From assembly GCA_963772375.1 (NCBI GenBank), contig CAVYXG010000005.1, positions 1,426,001 to 1,490,000 on the forward strand: 64,000 bases of DNA. The letters are read 5' to 3'. Source of the DNA: DATBHM01 sp963772375. GTDB lineage: Bacteria; Actinomycetota; UBA4738; JACQTL01. The notes under the pieces are model-generated. The model was given only the letters and a program-made list of their open reading frames with translations, had not been told where the DNA came from and made no database searches. Shown here in pieces: positions 25,569 through 34,230 of the stretch (positions are counted from its first letter, which is position 1; the number at the start of each line of letters is the position of its first letter). Position numbers and translations under genes: made by a program.

Positions 25569-25781
25569 CTACGACACCACGCGGCCGAACCGCACCCGGA
25601 TGGCCGGGACGCGGACCAGCTCCCCGGCGCGATCGCGGACCATGAAGGTCTGCGCGGCCCGGTCGTAGTCCTCGAGCTTCCCCACGACCTCTCCGATGAA
25701 CCCGTTGGGGAGCTCGAACTGGAACGAGACGCGCCGTCCGACGTCCCCCGGCGCGACGAAGTTCTGACGTGGCCCGGTCAT
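25569..25781 (-). CDS. Small beta-barrel-like protein
   Basis: This 70-residue protein starts at an ATG 13 bases after the stop of the frameshifted BtuF-like gene. The pattern is a run of strands: VGRRVSFQFEL, GEVVGKLEDYDRAAQTFMV and GELVRVPAIRVRFGRVVS. This alternation resembles the small SH3-like domain found at the N-terminus of some actinobacterial GNAT acetyltransferases (a V-G-x-R-V start and a V-x-V-P-x-x-x-V end). Here it stands alone. It probably belongs to the same transcript as the branched-chain keto-acid operon. Function unknown. Confidence 0.6.
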   Translation of the reverse strand: MTGPRQNFVAPGDVGRRVSFQFELPNGFIGEVVGKLEDYDRAAQTFMVRDRAGELVRVPAIRVRFGRVVS

Positions 25782-25794
25782 CGCGACGACCAGC

Positions 25795-26719
25795 CTAGCG
25801 ACGGACCCGGACGATGGCGCCGCCGGGCGGCTCCGGGTAGGCGTCGGGATGGACGGCCCAGGCCATGATCTCCAGGCCGTCGACGATGCGGGGCCCGGGC
25901 CGGGAGAAGTAGGCCGACGCGTCCACGGCGAACACGCTGCCCTCGCGGGCCGCAGGGGTCGCCGCGAAGTCCGGGTTGTCGTACAGCCGGAGCGCATCAC
26001 TCCTCGGCCTCCTCGAGGTAGGAGCCGCAGGGCATGAACACGACGACCTCCGGCGTGGCGTCGGCGATCTCGCGCCACGTGACCTGCCGCGATGCCTGTC
26101 CCTTCTCTGCGAGGAGGTTGGTCCCCCCCGCGGCCTCGACCATGTCCGGAACCCAGTGGCCGCCGGCGAATGGCGGATCGGACCACTCGAGCGCCAGCAC
26201 GCGGATCGACGGCAGCCGGAGCGCGGTTCGCCTGACGGCGTCGACGCGAGCCCGGAGGTCGGCCGCGATCTCGCGGGCGCGCTCCTCGGGGCCGAGTACC
26301 TTCCCGGCCGTCACGATCGACCCGATCACCTCGTCGAGGGTGTTGGGATCGAGCGACAGCACCTGCGCGTCGACGCCGAGCTCTTCGAGCGCCTCCTGCA
26401 CCTGGCCGGACGGGACGGCGCACACTCGGCACAGGTCCTGGGCGATGATCACGTCGGGCTGGATGCGCTGGATCAGCGCGCGGTCGAGGAGGTAGAGCGG
26501 GCGTTGCTGGCCCATCCGCTCGCGGACCGCATCGTCGATCTCCCGGCTGGAGAGCGGCCGCCCGGTGGGGAGGGCGCTCCGGGACACGACCGGCTTCTTC
26601 GTGGCCTCCTCCGGGTAGTCGCACTCGTCGGTGACCGCCATGAGGTCGTCGCCCAGCCCGAGCGCGTAGACGATCTCGGTCGCCGACGGCAGGAGCGACA
26701 CGATCCTCATCGGCGACAC
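25795..26719 (-). pseudogene. BtuF-like cobalamin-binding protein, frameshifted
   Basis: The first 240 residues (RIVSLLPSATEIVYALGLGD, TDECDYPEEA, DVIIAQDLCRVCAVP, LSLDPNTLDEV) are a typical helical-backbone substrate-binding domain like BtuF. They end at a TGA at 25999-25997 after GSYLEEAEE. Shifting one base at that TGA restores the missing C-terminus of about 65 residues (DALRLYDNPDFAAT, VFAVDASAYFSRPGPRIVDG), ending at a TAG at 25797-25795. So one extra base breaks an otherwise intact gene. There is no signal peptide, as in cytosolic or shortened members. The 5' end lies 10 bases after the E2 gene. Programmed frameshifting is conceivable but unproven. Confidence 0.7.
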
Positions 26720-26729
26720 CCGGCGGCCG

Positions 26730-28040
26730 TCATCGAGGGAGCCGTCCCAGCTCGAACGGGCTCTCCAGAAGGTCGGCCAGGTCCCGCATCGCGCGCCCGG
26801 CCTGCGCCCCGTCCAACAGCCGGTGGTCGAACGACAAGGACATGGTCATCGCCGGTCGCGCCACCACCTCGCCGTCCACGACCAGCGCCCGAGGCTCGAT
26901 GACGCCGGTCGCCAAGATCGCGGACTCCGGGTGGTTGATGATGGGTGTCCCGTACTCCGCGCCGAAGGTCCCGACGTTGGAGACGGTGATCGTGCTGCCG
27001 CCCATCGCGTCCGGACCGATCGAACCGTCGCGCGCGGCGTTCGACAGGCGCGCGATCTCGTCGGCCATGGCGAGGATCCCCTTGGACGTCGCGTCCCGGA
27101 CGACGGGAACCATCAGGCCGCGCTCGGTGTCGGTGGCGACGCCGACGTGGACGGCCCGGTGGACGACGATCTCGCTCGCCTGGTGGTCGAACGACGCGTT
27201 CAGCAGGGGATGGCGGCCCACCACCTCGACCAGCGCGCGCACCACGACCGCGAGCGGACTGACCCGGCGGCCGTTCCGACGTTCCATCTCCTCGCGGAAC
27301 GCCGAGAGCTGTGAGCAGTCCACCGTGAGGAACGTCGTGACGTGCGGGATCTCCCGGACCGACCGGGCCATCTTCTCCGCGACCAGGCGGCGAACACCCC
27401 GCACCGGGATGCGCTCGACGTCGCCCCCCGTCCACGTCGGCGCGGGGCCGGCCGTGGCGGCGCGTTCGACGTCCCCCCGGGTGACGCGGCCGTCCGGGCC
27501 GGAACCCGCCACGGCCGCGAGATCGACGCCGAGGTCCTTCGCCAGCCGGCGGACCGGTGGGGTGGCGGGGACGGGACCGGGCCGTGCCGGCGGGGCCGGA
27601 GCGGGATCGGCCCCCTCGTCCTCCTCCTCGGCGACGCCGTAGCCGACCAGCACCGCCCGACGCCGCGGGCCGACGCCGTTCGCGCCGGGCTCGCCGTCGG
27701 CCGGTCCCGGTGCCTCCGCTCCCGCGTCCTGTGGCGATGTCTCCATCGAGGCCTGGACGCCGGCCTGCGCCCCGGCCGGCGCCTCCGCCCCGTCGGCGGA
27801 ATCCACCTCGAACGTCACGAACGGCGACCCGACCGCAACCACCGCTCCGGCCTCAGCGTGGAGCGCGGCGATCCGCCCGTCGAACGGCGACGGGATCTCG
27901 ACCAGGGCCTTCGCGGTGTTCACCTCGACGAGGGGCTGGTTGAGCTCGACCGTGTCGCCCTCGGCGACGAGCCACTGCACGACCTCGGCCTCCTCGAGGC
28001 CCTCGCCGAGGTCGGGCAGGACGAAGACGCGTTCGGCCAT
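26730..28040 (-). CDS. bkdB: Branched-chain 2-oxo-acid dehydrogenase E2 (acyltransferase)
   Basis: The protein has 436 residues. Domains in order are an N-terminal lipoyl domain (about 3-78, lipoyl Lys44 in NTAKALVEIPSP), an Ala/Pro/Glu-rich linker, a peripheral subunit-binding domain (about 160-195, RRLAKDLGVDLAAVAGSG) and the catalytic core. The active-site motif SFDHRLLDGAQAG lies near the C-terminus. E2 passes the acyl group from lipoate to CoA. Its position after E1 alpha, E1 beta and an amino-acid dehydrogenase favours branched-chain over pyruvate substrates. The start overlaps the E1 beta stop by one base. Confidence 0.9.
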   Translation of the reverse strand: MAERVFVLPDLGEGLEEAEVVQWLVAEGDTVELNQPLVEVNTAKALVEIPSPFDGRIAALHAEAGAVVAVGSPFVTFEVDSADGAEAPAGAQAGVQASMETSPQDAGAEAPGPADGEPGANGVGPRRRAVLVGYGVAEEEDEGADPAPAPPARPGPVPATPPVRRLAKDLGVDLAAVAGSGPDGRVTRGDVERAATAGPAPTWTGGDVERIPVRGVRRLVAEKMARSVREIPHVTTFLTVDCSQLSAFREEMERRNGRRVSPLAVVVRALVEVVGRHPLLNASFDHQASEIVVHRAVHVGVATDTERGLMVPVVRDATSKGILAMADEIARLSNAARDGSIGPDAMGGSTITVSNVGTFGAEYGTPIINHPESAILATGVIEPRALVVDGEVVARPAMTMSLSFDHRLLDGAQAGRAMRDLADLLESPFELGRLPR

Positions 28041-29014
28041 CAGTACTCCACGGTCCGCCGGACAGCGCGGACGATCCGTTCCGCCGAGGGAACGTAGTGC
28101 TCCTCGAGCGTCGCAGGCGGGTAGGGGATGTCGTAGCCGGCCACCCGGGCGACCGGGGCCTCGAGATGGTCGAAGGCCTCCTCCATGATCCGGGCCGCCA
28201 CCTCCGCCCCGAATCCAAGGGTGAGGGGAGCCTCGTGCACGACCACGGCGCGACCCGTCGCGCGGACCGCCGCCCCCAGCGCCTCCACGTCGAGGGGCAC
28301 GAGCGACCGCAGGTCCAGCACCCGGCAGTCGATGCCCTCGTCGGCGAGCCGGGCGGCCGCCGAGAGCGATCGCGCCACCATCGCGCCGAACGAGACCACC
28401 GTGCAGGAACTGCCGTCACGGACCACCCTGGCCCGCCCGATGGGCTCGCCGGTCGCCGGGAGGTCGCCCTGCTCCTTCGACCAGTAGCGGCTCTTCGGCT
28501 CCAGGAACACGACCGGGTCGGGGTCGGCCACCGAGGCCCGAAGCAGCGCGTACGCGTCGAGCGGCGTCGAGGGGACGACCACCTTCAGCCCGGCGGTGTG
28601 CGCGTAGTACGTCTCCGGGGAGTCATTGTGGTGCTCGGCGCCGCCGTACCCGCCGGCGAAGGGCATGCGGATCACCATCGGCATCGGCTGTCGGCCCCGA
28701 GAGCGGTTCCGGTACTTGGCCACGTGGCTGATCACCTGGTCGAGCGCCGGATAGGAGAACCCGTCGAACTGCATCTCGACCACGGGCTTCCACCCGGCGA
28801 TGGCGAGCCCCACCGCGACCCCGGCGATCCCGGCCTCCGCGAGCGGGGTGTCGAACACGCGCTCCGCGCCGAACTCGTCCGCCAGCCCGTCCGTCACCCG
28901 GAACACGCCGCCCAGCTTCGCGACGTCCTCGCCGAACAGCAGGGTGCGGTCGTCGTCGGCCAGCGAGTCGCGCAGGGCCCGGTTCAGGGCCTGGACCATC
29001 GTGACCTCGGCCAC
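28040..29014 (-). CDS. bkdAB: Branched-chain 2-oxo-acid dehydrogenase E1 beta
   Basis: This 324-residue protein is the usual size of the E1 beta chain. Motifs include LLFGEDVAKLGGVFRVTDGL, AEAGIAGVAVGLAIAGWKPV, PFAGGYGGAEHHNDSPE and the C-terminal transketolase domain with RVLDLRSLVPLD and VVVHEAP. Together with E1 alpha it forms the thiamine-diphosphate decarboxylase of the complex. Only one base separates its start from the upstream E1 alpha stop. Confidence 0.92.
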   Translation of the reverse strand: MAEVTMVQALNRALRDSLADDDRTLLFGEDVAKLGGVFRVTDGLADEFGAERVFDTPLAEAGIAGVAVGLAIAGWKPVVEMQFDGFSYPALDQVISHVAKYRNRSRGRQPMPMVIRMPFAGGYGGAEHHNDSPETYYAHTAGLKVVVPSTPLDAYALLRASVADPDPVVFLEPKSRYWSKEQGDLPATGEPIGRARVVRDGSSCTVVSFGAMVARSLSAAARLADEGIDCRVLDLRSLVPLDVEALGAAVRATGRAVVVHEAPLTLGFGAEVAARIMEEAFDHLEAPVARVAGYDIPYPPATLEEHYVPSAERIVRAVRRTVEY

Positions 29015-29015
29015 C

Positions 29016-30131
29016 TCAGGCCTCCCCCCCGGGGCGCGCCTCGCGGAGCAGCTCGTCGCGCTGCCGGGCGAGGGCGGGCGGCAGCTCGTCGAACACCCAC
29101 TCGAACAGCTCCGGCAGCGGCCGGGGGCCGGACGCGATCACACCGTTCCGGACGCGTCGGCCGAACGCCTTGGCGTCGGCCTCGGTCGACTCGACGAACG
29201 CGTCGTCGGCGAGACCCCGGTCGCGGAGGAACCGCTCGTATCGGGCGAGCGGGTCCCTCGCCCGCCACGCCTCGACCTCCTCCTTCGGCTGGTACCGACC
29301 GGCGTCGTCCGCGGTCGAGTGCGGTCCCAGCCGGTAGGTGAGCGCCTCGATCAGCGTCGGGACGCCGTCGGTCCGGGCCCGTTCGGCCGCCTCCTTCGTC
29401 ACCTGGTACACGGCGAGGACGTCGTTGCCGTCGACGCACACGCCGGGGAACCCGTACGCCCCGGCCTTCCGCCAGATCGGGGCAACCGTCTGCTGCGCGA
29501 GCGGCACGGAGATGGCCCACTGGTTGTTCTGGCAGAAGAACACCACCGGAGAACGGAACACCGCCGCGTAGTTCCAGGCCTCGTGGAGGTCGCCCTCGGA
29601 CGTGGCGCCGTCGCCGAAGTACGCCACGGCGATGTCCGGCCGGCCGTCCTTCCGTGCGCCCATCGCCCACCCGACTGCGTGCAGTGCCTGCGATCCCACC
29701 GGGACGCTCACGTGCCCGAACCGGTGCTCGTTCGCGTCGTAGGTCCCGCCGTGCCAGGTGGCCCGGTAGAAGTGGAGGTACTCGACGAGGTCGACGCCGC
29801 GCACGACCGCCGCGCCCAGCTCGCGGTACGACGGGAACAGGTAGTCGCCCGGCTGCACGGCGAACGCCGATCCCACCTGGGCTGCCTCCTGGCCGATCAG
29901 CGGCGGGTACACGGCGAGCTGACCCTGGCGCTGGAGCGCGGTGGCCTCGACGTCGGCACGCCGCACCCGCACCAGCAGCCGGTACAGCTCGCGGAGATCC
30001 TCGTCCTTCAGGCCGAGATCGGCCGGCGCGACCAGCGGCTCGCCGGCGCCGTCGGGAGGCAGCACGCGGTACGGCTCGTCGGGGTCGGCGGAGCGGGTCA
30101 CCGCCTTCTGGGCGCGGGTCGGGTCGCTCAC
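29016..30131 (-). CDS. bkdAA: Branched-chain 2-oxo-acid dehydrogenase E1 alpha
   Basis: This 371-residue protein starts at a GTG overlapping the upstream dehydrogenase stop (GTGA). The thiamine-diphosphate fold is seen in IAVAYFGDGATSEGDLHEAW and its Mg-binding partner FFCQNNQWAIS. The phosphorylation-loop-like segment YRLGPHSTADDAGRY and an N-terminal LYRLLVRVRRADVEATALQR are also typical. It decarboxylates 2-oxo acids from leucine, isoleucine and valine. The family also includes pyruvate enzymes; the operon partner argues for branched-chain substrates. Confidence 0.9.
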   Translation of the reverse strand: MSDPTRAQKAVTRSADPDEPYRVLPPDGAGEPLVAPADLGLKDEDLRELYRLLVRVRRADVEATALQRQGQLAVYPPLIGQEAAQVGSAFAVQPGDYLFPSYRELGAAVVRGVDLVEYLHFYRATWHGGTYDANEHRFGHVSVPVGSQALHAVGWAMGARKDGRPDIAVAYFGDGATSEGDLHEAWNYAAVFRSPVVFFCQNNQWAISVPLAQQTVAPIWRKAGAYGFPGVCVDGNDVLAVYQVTKEAAERARTDGVPTLIEALTYRLGPHSTADDAGRYQPKEEVEAWRARDPLARYERFLRDRGLADDAFVESTEADAKAFGRRVRNGVIASGPRPLPELFEWVFDELPPALARQRDELLREARPGGEA

Positions 30132-31225
30132 CAGACGGCGCGGGGTCCGGCGGCCGAACGCCCGGGCACCCAGTATCGGCGCAGCCGCCCGACCCGGTCG
30201 ATGCGGGCCTGCGCCACGGCGTCGGCGGCCCTCGCGGTCGAGACGCCCCGTTCCCGCGACACGAGGAACACCTCGCGCAGCGTCCGGTAGATGCCCTCGA
30301 CCTTGGCCATGGCCCGGTCGCGGTCGTAGCCGCGGAGCTCGTCGGCCACGTTGATCAGGCCGCCCGCGTTGATCACGTAGTCCGGCGCGTACAGCAGGCC
30401 CATCTGCTGCAGGGCCTCGCCGTGCTCCTTGCGCTCCAGTTGGTTGTTCGCGGAGCCGGCCACCACGCGGCACTTCAGCTCCGGCAGCGTGTCGTCGCGG
30501 ATGATCCCGCCCAGTGCGCACGGCGCGAAGATGTCGCACTCGGCGGCGTGGATCTTGTCGGGGTCGGCTGTCTCCACGTCGAACTCCCGCACAGCACGGG
30601 CCACCGCGTCGACGTCCACGTCCGAGACGACGATCTCGGCGCCGGCGTCGCGCAGGTGCTTCACCAGCCAGTACCCGACCTTGCCGACACCCTGGACGGC
30701 GACCTTCCTTCCGGCCAGGGATGGATCCTTCCAGGCCTCCTCTGCGCACGCGATGAGGCCCTGGTACACGCCCCACGCGGTCACGGGGGACGGGTCGCCG
30801 GAACCGCCCAGCGCAGGCGACACGCCGACCACGCTACGGGTCTCGCGGCGAACCATGTCCATGTCGTCGCCGGTGGTCCCCACGTCCTCGGCCGTGATGT
30901 AGCGCCCCCCCAGCGTGTCGAGGAACCGCCCGTAGGCCCGGAACAGCTCCTCGGACCCGAGCCGGTGGGGGTCGCCGATGATGACGGCCTTGCCCCCGCC
31001 GAGGTCGAGCCCGGCCGCGGCTGCCTTGAACGTCATCCCCCGGGCCAGGCGGAGCACGTCGTGCAACGCGTCCTCCTCGCTCCGGTATGGATAGAAGCGC
31101 GTCCCGCCGAGCGCCGGCCCGAGCTGCGTGGAGTGGATGGCGACGATGGCCCGGAGCCGGGAGGGCCGGTCGTGGAAGAACACGACCTCCTCGAATTCGT
31201 CCCCCAGCGCCGAGAAGACCCCCAT
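30128..31225 (-). CDS. Leucine/valine-type amino-acid dehydrogenase
   Basis: This 365-residue enzyme of the Glu/Leu/Phe/Val dehydrogenase family oxidatively deaminates branched-chain amino acids to the 2-oxo acids used by the next three genes. The catalytic N-domain shows ALGGTRFYPYRSEEDAL, MTFKAAAAGLDLGGGKAVI with the active-site Lys, and YITAEDVGTTGDDM. The NAD-binding domain shows VAVQGVGKVGYWLVKHL and later VAGSANNQL. The length and the GGGKAVI motif fit leucine or valine dehydrogenase rather than glutamate dehydrogenase. It is the first gene of the leftward operon. Confidence 0.88.
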   Translation of the reverse strand: MGVFSALGDEFEEVVFFHDRPSRLRAIVAIHSTQLGPALGGTRFYPYRSEEDALHDVLRLARGMTFKAAAAGLDLGGGKAVIIGDPHRLGSEELFRAYGRFLDTLGGRYITAEDVGTTGDDMDMVRRETRSVVGVSPALGGSGDPSPVTAWGVYQGLIACAEEAWKDPSLAGRKVAVQGVGKVGYWLVKHLRDAGAEIVVSDVDVDAVARAVREFDVETADPDKIHAAECDIFAPCALGGIIRDDTLPELKCRVVAGSANNQLERKEHGEALQQMGLLYAPDYVINAGGLINVADELRGYDRDRAMAKVEGIYRTLREVFLVSRERGVSTARAADAVAQARIDRVGRLRRYWVPGRSAAGPRAVW

Positions 31226-31398
31226 CAGCGGCCCCCGCTCCGGCGGGCGGCGTGCATGCGGGACGTCACCGTGGTCACCCTCCTGATCGCGGGAAATCGA
31301 CTATAGCATCGGGCCCGTTCCGGCCTTCTGGCGGGGCGTCGCCACGCGGGACCGGGCTTCCGAAGCTCGTGGAGCCGGGGGATAGAATCCCGCTCGCG

Positions 31399-32211
31399 AT
31401 GTTCCCCTGCGCGTACCTGCGCGTGTTCCAGCCGCTCGCGGCGTTCCCCACGCACGAACGGGCTCACTGGGAGCGCTACATCATGGCGGGGGGCCGGACT
31501 CCGCCGCTTCGGCCCATCTACCGGGAGCGGCCGACCGTTCCCGAGGGCCGGATCGGTTTGCTCTCCTCCGCCGAGGGAGACCACGCGGACATCCGGACCG
31601 TGGACGGCGAGGTGTTCGTCTGTCCCTGGCGTACCCGCCTCCGGGAGCTGGCGAGCCTCCTGTCGCTCCGGGAGTCGACGGCGCCGGAGATGGTCGACGC
31701 GTTCGTCCCGGAGTCCGAGGCCCGGCGAGCTGCGCGCGAGCTGGCCCGCCTGCGCCGCCGTGGCCCGGCCGCGGTGCCGTTCCTCCTCCAGAGCCCCTGG
31801 CACGTGCCCATCCGGTGGTTCGCGCTGGTCGACGGCGAGGAGCGCGTTCTCGTGGAGGATCCTGAGTTCGGGTACCGCCTGCTGTACCGCACCGACGTGA
31901 CCAGGGCCCGGAAGCGGGCCGAGGTGGCGCTGGTGGCGCTCCGCCGGTCCGAGCTGTCCCCGCTCGCCGACCTCGCGGGGGACCTGTCCCGATGGCTGGC
32001 GGCGTTCGACCCCCGATCCGTGCTCGAGCTCGACTACGACGGCGTGTCGGCGCTGTTCAGCTGGGACGAGCTCGACAACGACCACAGCGCCCAGGAGGTG
32101 CAGGAGTCGGTGCGGTCCCTGTCGGAGGGTGACCTGGCCAGGGCCGTGGAGCTGTACCAGACGGTGTCCAACCGGTGGGCCGAGGTGCGGAGCCACGAGT
32201 CCCTGAACTGA
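31399..32211 (+). CDS. Conserved actinobacterial protein of unknown function
   Basis: This 270-residue cytoplasmic protein starts at the ATG at 31399, where the reading MFPCAYLRVFQPLAAFP begins. The N-terminus with a YLRV-PLAAF pattern and ERAHWERY soon after is familiar from hypothetical proteins conserved in many actinobacteria, but no function is known to me. The middle has a helical Arg/Glu-rich part (EARRAARELARLRR), the centre reads SPWHVPIRWFALVDGEER, and a LDYDGVSALFSWDELDND segment lies near the end. No membrane or catalytic motif is visible. It is followed by bldC on the same strand. Confidence 0.75.
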   Translation: MFPCAYLRVFQPLAAFPTHERAHWERYIMAGGRTPPLRPIYRERPTVPEGRIGLLSSAEGDHADIRTVDGEVFVCPWRTRLRELASLLSLRESTAPEMVDAFVPESEARRAARELARLRRRGPAAVPFLLQSPWHVPIRWFALVDGEERVLVEDPEFGYRLLYRTDVTRARKRAEVALVALRRSELSPLADLAGDLSRWLAAFDPRSVLELDYDGVSALFSWDELDNDHSAQEVQESVRSLSEGDLARAVELYQTVSNRWAEVRSHESLN

Positions 32212-32274
32212 AGCCGTGCGCGTCCGGCGCCTCGCCGTCCAATGGGCGCGGGCGGCAATGTGCCGTTTTGTCCC

Positions 32275-32303
32275 TTGCCCGGTGCATCCCGGACCCCCAT
32301 AAT
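32275..32303 (+). promoter_or_regulatory. Sigma-70-type promoter for bldC
   Basis: TTGCCC (32275-32280) and CATAAT (32298-32303) are separated by 17 bases, a good match to -35 and -10 elements. Transcription would begin near 32310, leaving an untranslated leader of about 65 bases before the bldC ATG at 32376. The local A/T content around the -10 is clearly higher than in the flanks. Confidence 0.5.
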
Positions 32304-32375
32304 CTGCGCAGATAGCGATACAAGCAGCCACAACACCATGGTGAATCGAAGGACCGACGACGAAGGGGGGGAACG

Positions 32376-32573
32376 ATGACCAAGGTCCAGGAGGACACCG
32401 AGCGACTCCTGACACCTGCCGAGGTCGCGTCCATGTTCCGGGTCGACCCCAAGACCGTGACCCGGTGGGCCAAGGCGGGGAAGCTGTCCTCGATCAGGAC
32501 CCTCGGCGGTCACCGCCGGTACCGCGAGTCCGAGATCCGCGGGCTGATCGAGGGATCGAACTCGAGGTCTTGA
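32376..32573 (+). CDS. bldC: BldC-family MerR-like transcription factor
   Basis: This 65-residue protein consists of a single winged helix-turn-helix of the MerR/excisionase type. The sequence RLLTPAEVASMFRVDPKTVT, then RWAKAGKLSSIRTLGGHRRY, matches the BldC signature, including the GGHRRY wing. BldC controls developmental and stationary-phase genes in Streptomyces and is conserved in actinobacteria that do not sporulate. AAGGGGGGGAACG lies before the ATG. Confidence 0.93.
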   Translation: MTKVQEDTERLLTPAEVASMFRVDPKTVTRWAKAGKLSSIRTLGGHRRYRESEIRGLIEGSNSRS

Positions 32574-32627
32574 CGCTCCGGGCGGAGCGTTCCTCGCCAA
32601 GGGGGGTCGCCGGGAACGGCGACTGGG

Positions 32628-32700
32628 TGGCGAGGGACGGGATCGAACCGCCGACACCGCGGTTTTCAGCCGCGTGCTCTACCAACTGAGCTACCTCGCC
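32628..32700 (-). tRNA. tRNA-Phe (GAA)
   Basis: Read leftward, a 73-base cloverleaf: acceptor GGCGAGG pairs with CCTCGCC, D-arm GCTC/GAGC, anticodon stem CGCGG/CCGCG with loop CTGAAAA (anticodon GAA), and T-arm with TTCGATC. The discriminator is A and CCA is not encoded. It is the last of three tRNA genes on this strand. Confidence 0.97.
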
Positions 32701-32799
32701 CGACGACGGCCGGGCTCGCCCGCGAAGCCGTCAGGTTCCGAACACGCCCCGCGCCCGCGCTCGCTGCCGGGCGAGCGTGGGCACGGGGCGTCCGTTCCG

Positions 32800-32875
32800 C
32801 GGTCCCGACGGGATTCGAACCCGCGACCTCCACCTTGACAGGGTGGCGAGCACGGCCAGGCTGCTCCACGGGACC
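32800..32875 (-). tRNA. tRNA-Asp (GTC)
   Basis: Read leftward, a 76-base cloverleaf: acceptor GGTCCCG/CGGGACC, D-stem GAGC/GCTC with an 11-base loop, anticodon stem CCACC/GGTGG with loop CTGTCAA (anticodon GTC), T-loop TTCGAAT and discriminator G as expected for Asp. It is the middle gene of the Glu-Asp-Phe cluster. Confidence 0.96.
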
Positions 32876-32922
32876 ATATGTGTGTTGCCGCGCCGCCCGG
32901 CACCGCCCCGGCCGACGACGGG

Positions 32923-32995
32923 TACCCCCAACGGGATTCGAACCCGTGCCGCCACCTTGAAAGGGTGGAATCCTAGGCCGCTAGACGATGGGGGC
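32923..32995 (-). tRNA. tRNA-Glu (TTC)
   Basis: Read leftward, a 73-base cloverleaf: acceptor GCCCCCA/TGGGGGT, anticodon stem CCACC/GGTGG with loop CTTTCAA (anticodon TTC), T-arm ACGGG/CCCGT with TTCGAAT, and discriminator A. Its first 15 bases are also the last codons and stop of the upstream DUF192 gene on the same strand. Confidence 0.97.
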
Positions 32996-33412
32996 ACGTG
33001 CATCGCTCCCCGCTGTGGGCAGCCGACAGAGTATAGCGTCGCCGACCCGGACGTCCGACCCCGCAGGGAGCTCCAGCACGGCCCGCACGCCCGGTCCGGG
33101 GAGCATCGCAATCCGCCCCGGCGGCATCGTTCGCACCCGCCGGACCACCCGGCGTCCCTCCCGGTCCGCGCGGCCCAGGAACACCGCGTCGATCGGGAAC
33201 CGCATCCCGATGGTGTGGACCGAGCCAGCCCGCTCGAAGAGCATCCCCGTCCCGGGCTCGAGGCCGTTGCGTCTGAGGAGCCCCCGCCGGCGTTCGGCCC
33301 TGCTCTCCGGAATCTCCACCCGCCAGCGGCGACTGCGTTGATCGACGATCTCGCCGTGCCGCACCCCGTCCCCCTCGCGCCGGACGGTAGCACCCGCCGC
33401 CGACATCCTCAT
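32981..33412 (-). CDS. DUF192 protein ending inside tRNA-Glu
   Basis: The protein has 143 residues. The start is the ATG at 33412 that overlaps the upstream stop (ATGA). DUF192 features are [40 protein letters not shown] and the C-terminal [18 protein letters not shown]. Most family members are exported or lipid-anchored; this one has no signal peptide. Function unknown. The last six codons and the TAG stop lie within tRNA-Glu, so processing of the tRNA would cut the end of this message. Confidence 0.82.
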   Translation of the reverse strand: MRMSAAGATVRREGDGVRHGEIVDQRSRRWRVEIPESRAERRRGLLRRNGLEPGTGMLFERAGSVHTIGMRFPIDAVFLGRADREGRRVVRRVRTMPPGRIAMLPGPGVRAVLELPAGSDVRVGDAILCRLPTAGSDARAPIV

Positions 33413-34206
33413 CGACCACGAGCCAGCCGGGCAACCTCCTCGCGCCGGTCGTCCTCGAACCACGGCCCGTCGCCGGCTGCCGCGTTCGACCGGGCGTGGC
33501 CGGGGCTGGACGTCGCCGGGATCGCCACGTGGATCCGCCGGTCGGAGAGGCACCACCGCAACAGCGCCTCGGCCCACGACGCCACGCCGAGCTGCGCCAG
33601 CCGCTCCGCAGGCGGACCCGGGAGGAGATGCCCGGCGCCGAGCGGACGCATGGCGATGACGCCGAGCCCCAGCTCCTCGGCGAGGGGCAGGACGCGCCGT
33701 TCGACGTCGCGCTCGGCGGGGTTGAACGGGACCTGGATGGCCTGGATGCGTCCGGAGCGCATGACCTCCTCGAGCTCGCCGAACGCGGCCGCGCTGTAGT
33801 GGGTCGCGCCGAGCAGCCCGATCCGTCCGGCGGCGCGTTCACGTTCCATCCAGTCGAGGTGCGGGCGCCAGGCGACCAGGTTGTGGACCTGCTCCACGTC
33901 GACCCGCCCACCGAAGAACGCCAGCTGCTCGTCGAACTGTCGCCGGCCCTCCTCGACCGAGGGCGTCCAGATCTTCGTGGCGACGAGGGCCTCGGGCCGG
34001 CGCCCGTCGAGCGCCCGGCCGAGGATCCGTTCGGACCTGCCGTACATGGGCGAGGAGTCGACGAGTCGCGTGCCGCCGGCGAACGCCGCCTCAACGACGT
34101 CGTCGGCCGCGTCCTGCAGCCGGTCCGGGACGTCGAACACCTGCCACGTTCCGAGGCCGATCACCGGGATCTCCACCCCGGTCCTGCCGAACGCACGCCG
34201 TTCCAT
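33409..34206 (-). CDS. Aldo/keto reductase
   Basis: This 265-residue protein has the (beta/alpha)8 fold of NADPH-dependent aldehyde and ketone reductases. The catalytic tetrad is complete: Asp50 and Tyr55 in [12 protein letters not shown], Lys78 in LVATKIW and His108 in EQVHNLVAW. The cofactor side shows [17 protein letters not shown], a variant of the usual I-P-G-x-x-x-x-x-x-x-x-N motif. The N-terminus [20 protein letters not shown] is typical. Its stop overlaps the DUF192 start; the substrate is unknown. Confidence 0.9.
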   Translation of the reverse strand: MERRAFGRTGVEIPVIGLGTWQVFDVPDRLQDAADDVVEAAFAGGTRLVDSSPMYGRSERILGRALDGRRPEALVATKIWTPSVEEGRRQFDEQLAFFGGRVDVEQVHNLVAWRPHLDWMERERAAGRIGLLGATHYSAAAFGELEEVMRSGRIQAIQVPFNPAERDVERRVLPLAEELGLGVIAMRPLGAGHLLPGPPAERLAQLGVASWAEALLRWCLSDRRIHVAIPATSSPGHARSNAAAGDGPWFEDDRREEVARLARGR

Positions 34207-34230
34207 CGCTGCCGAGAGGGTAGCGGCGCG

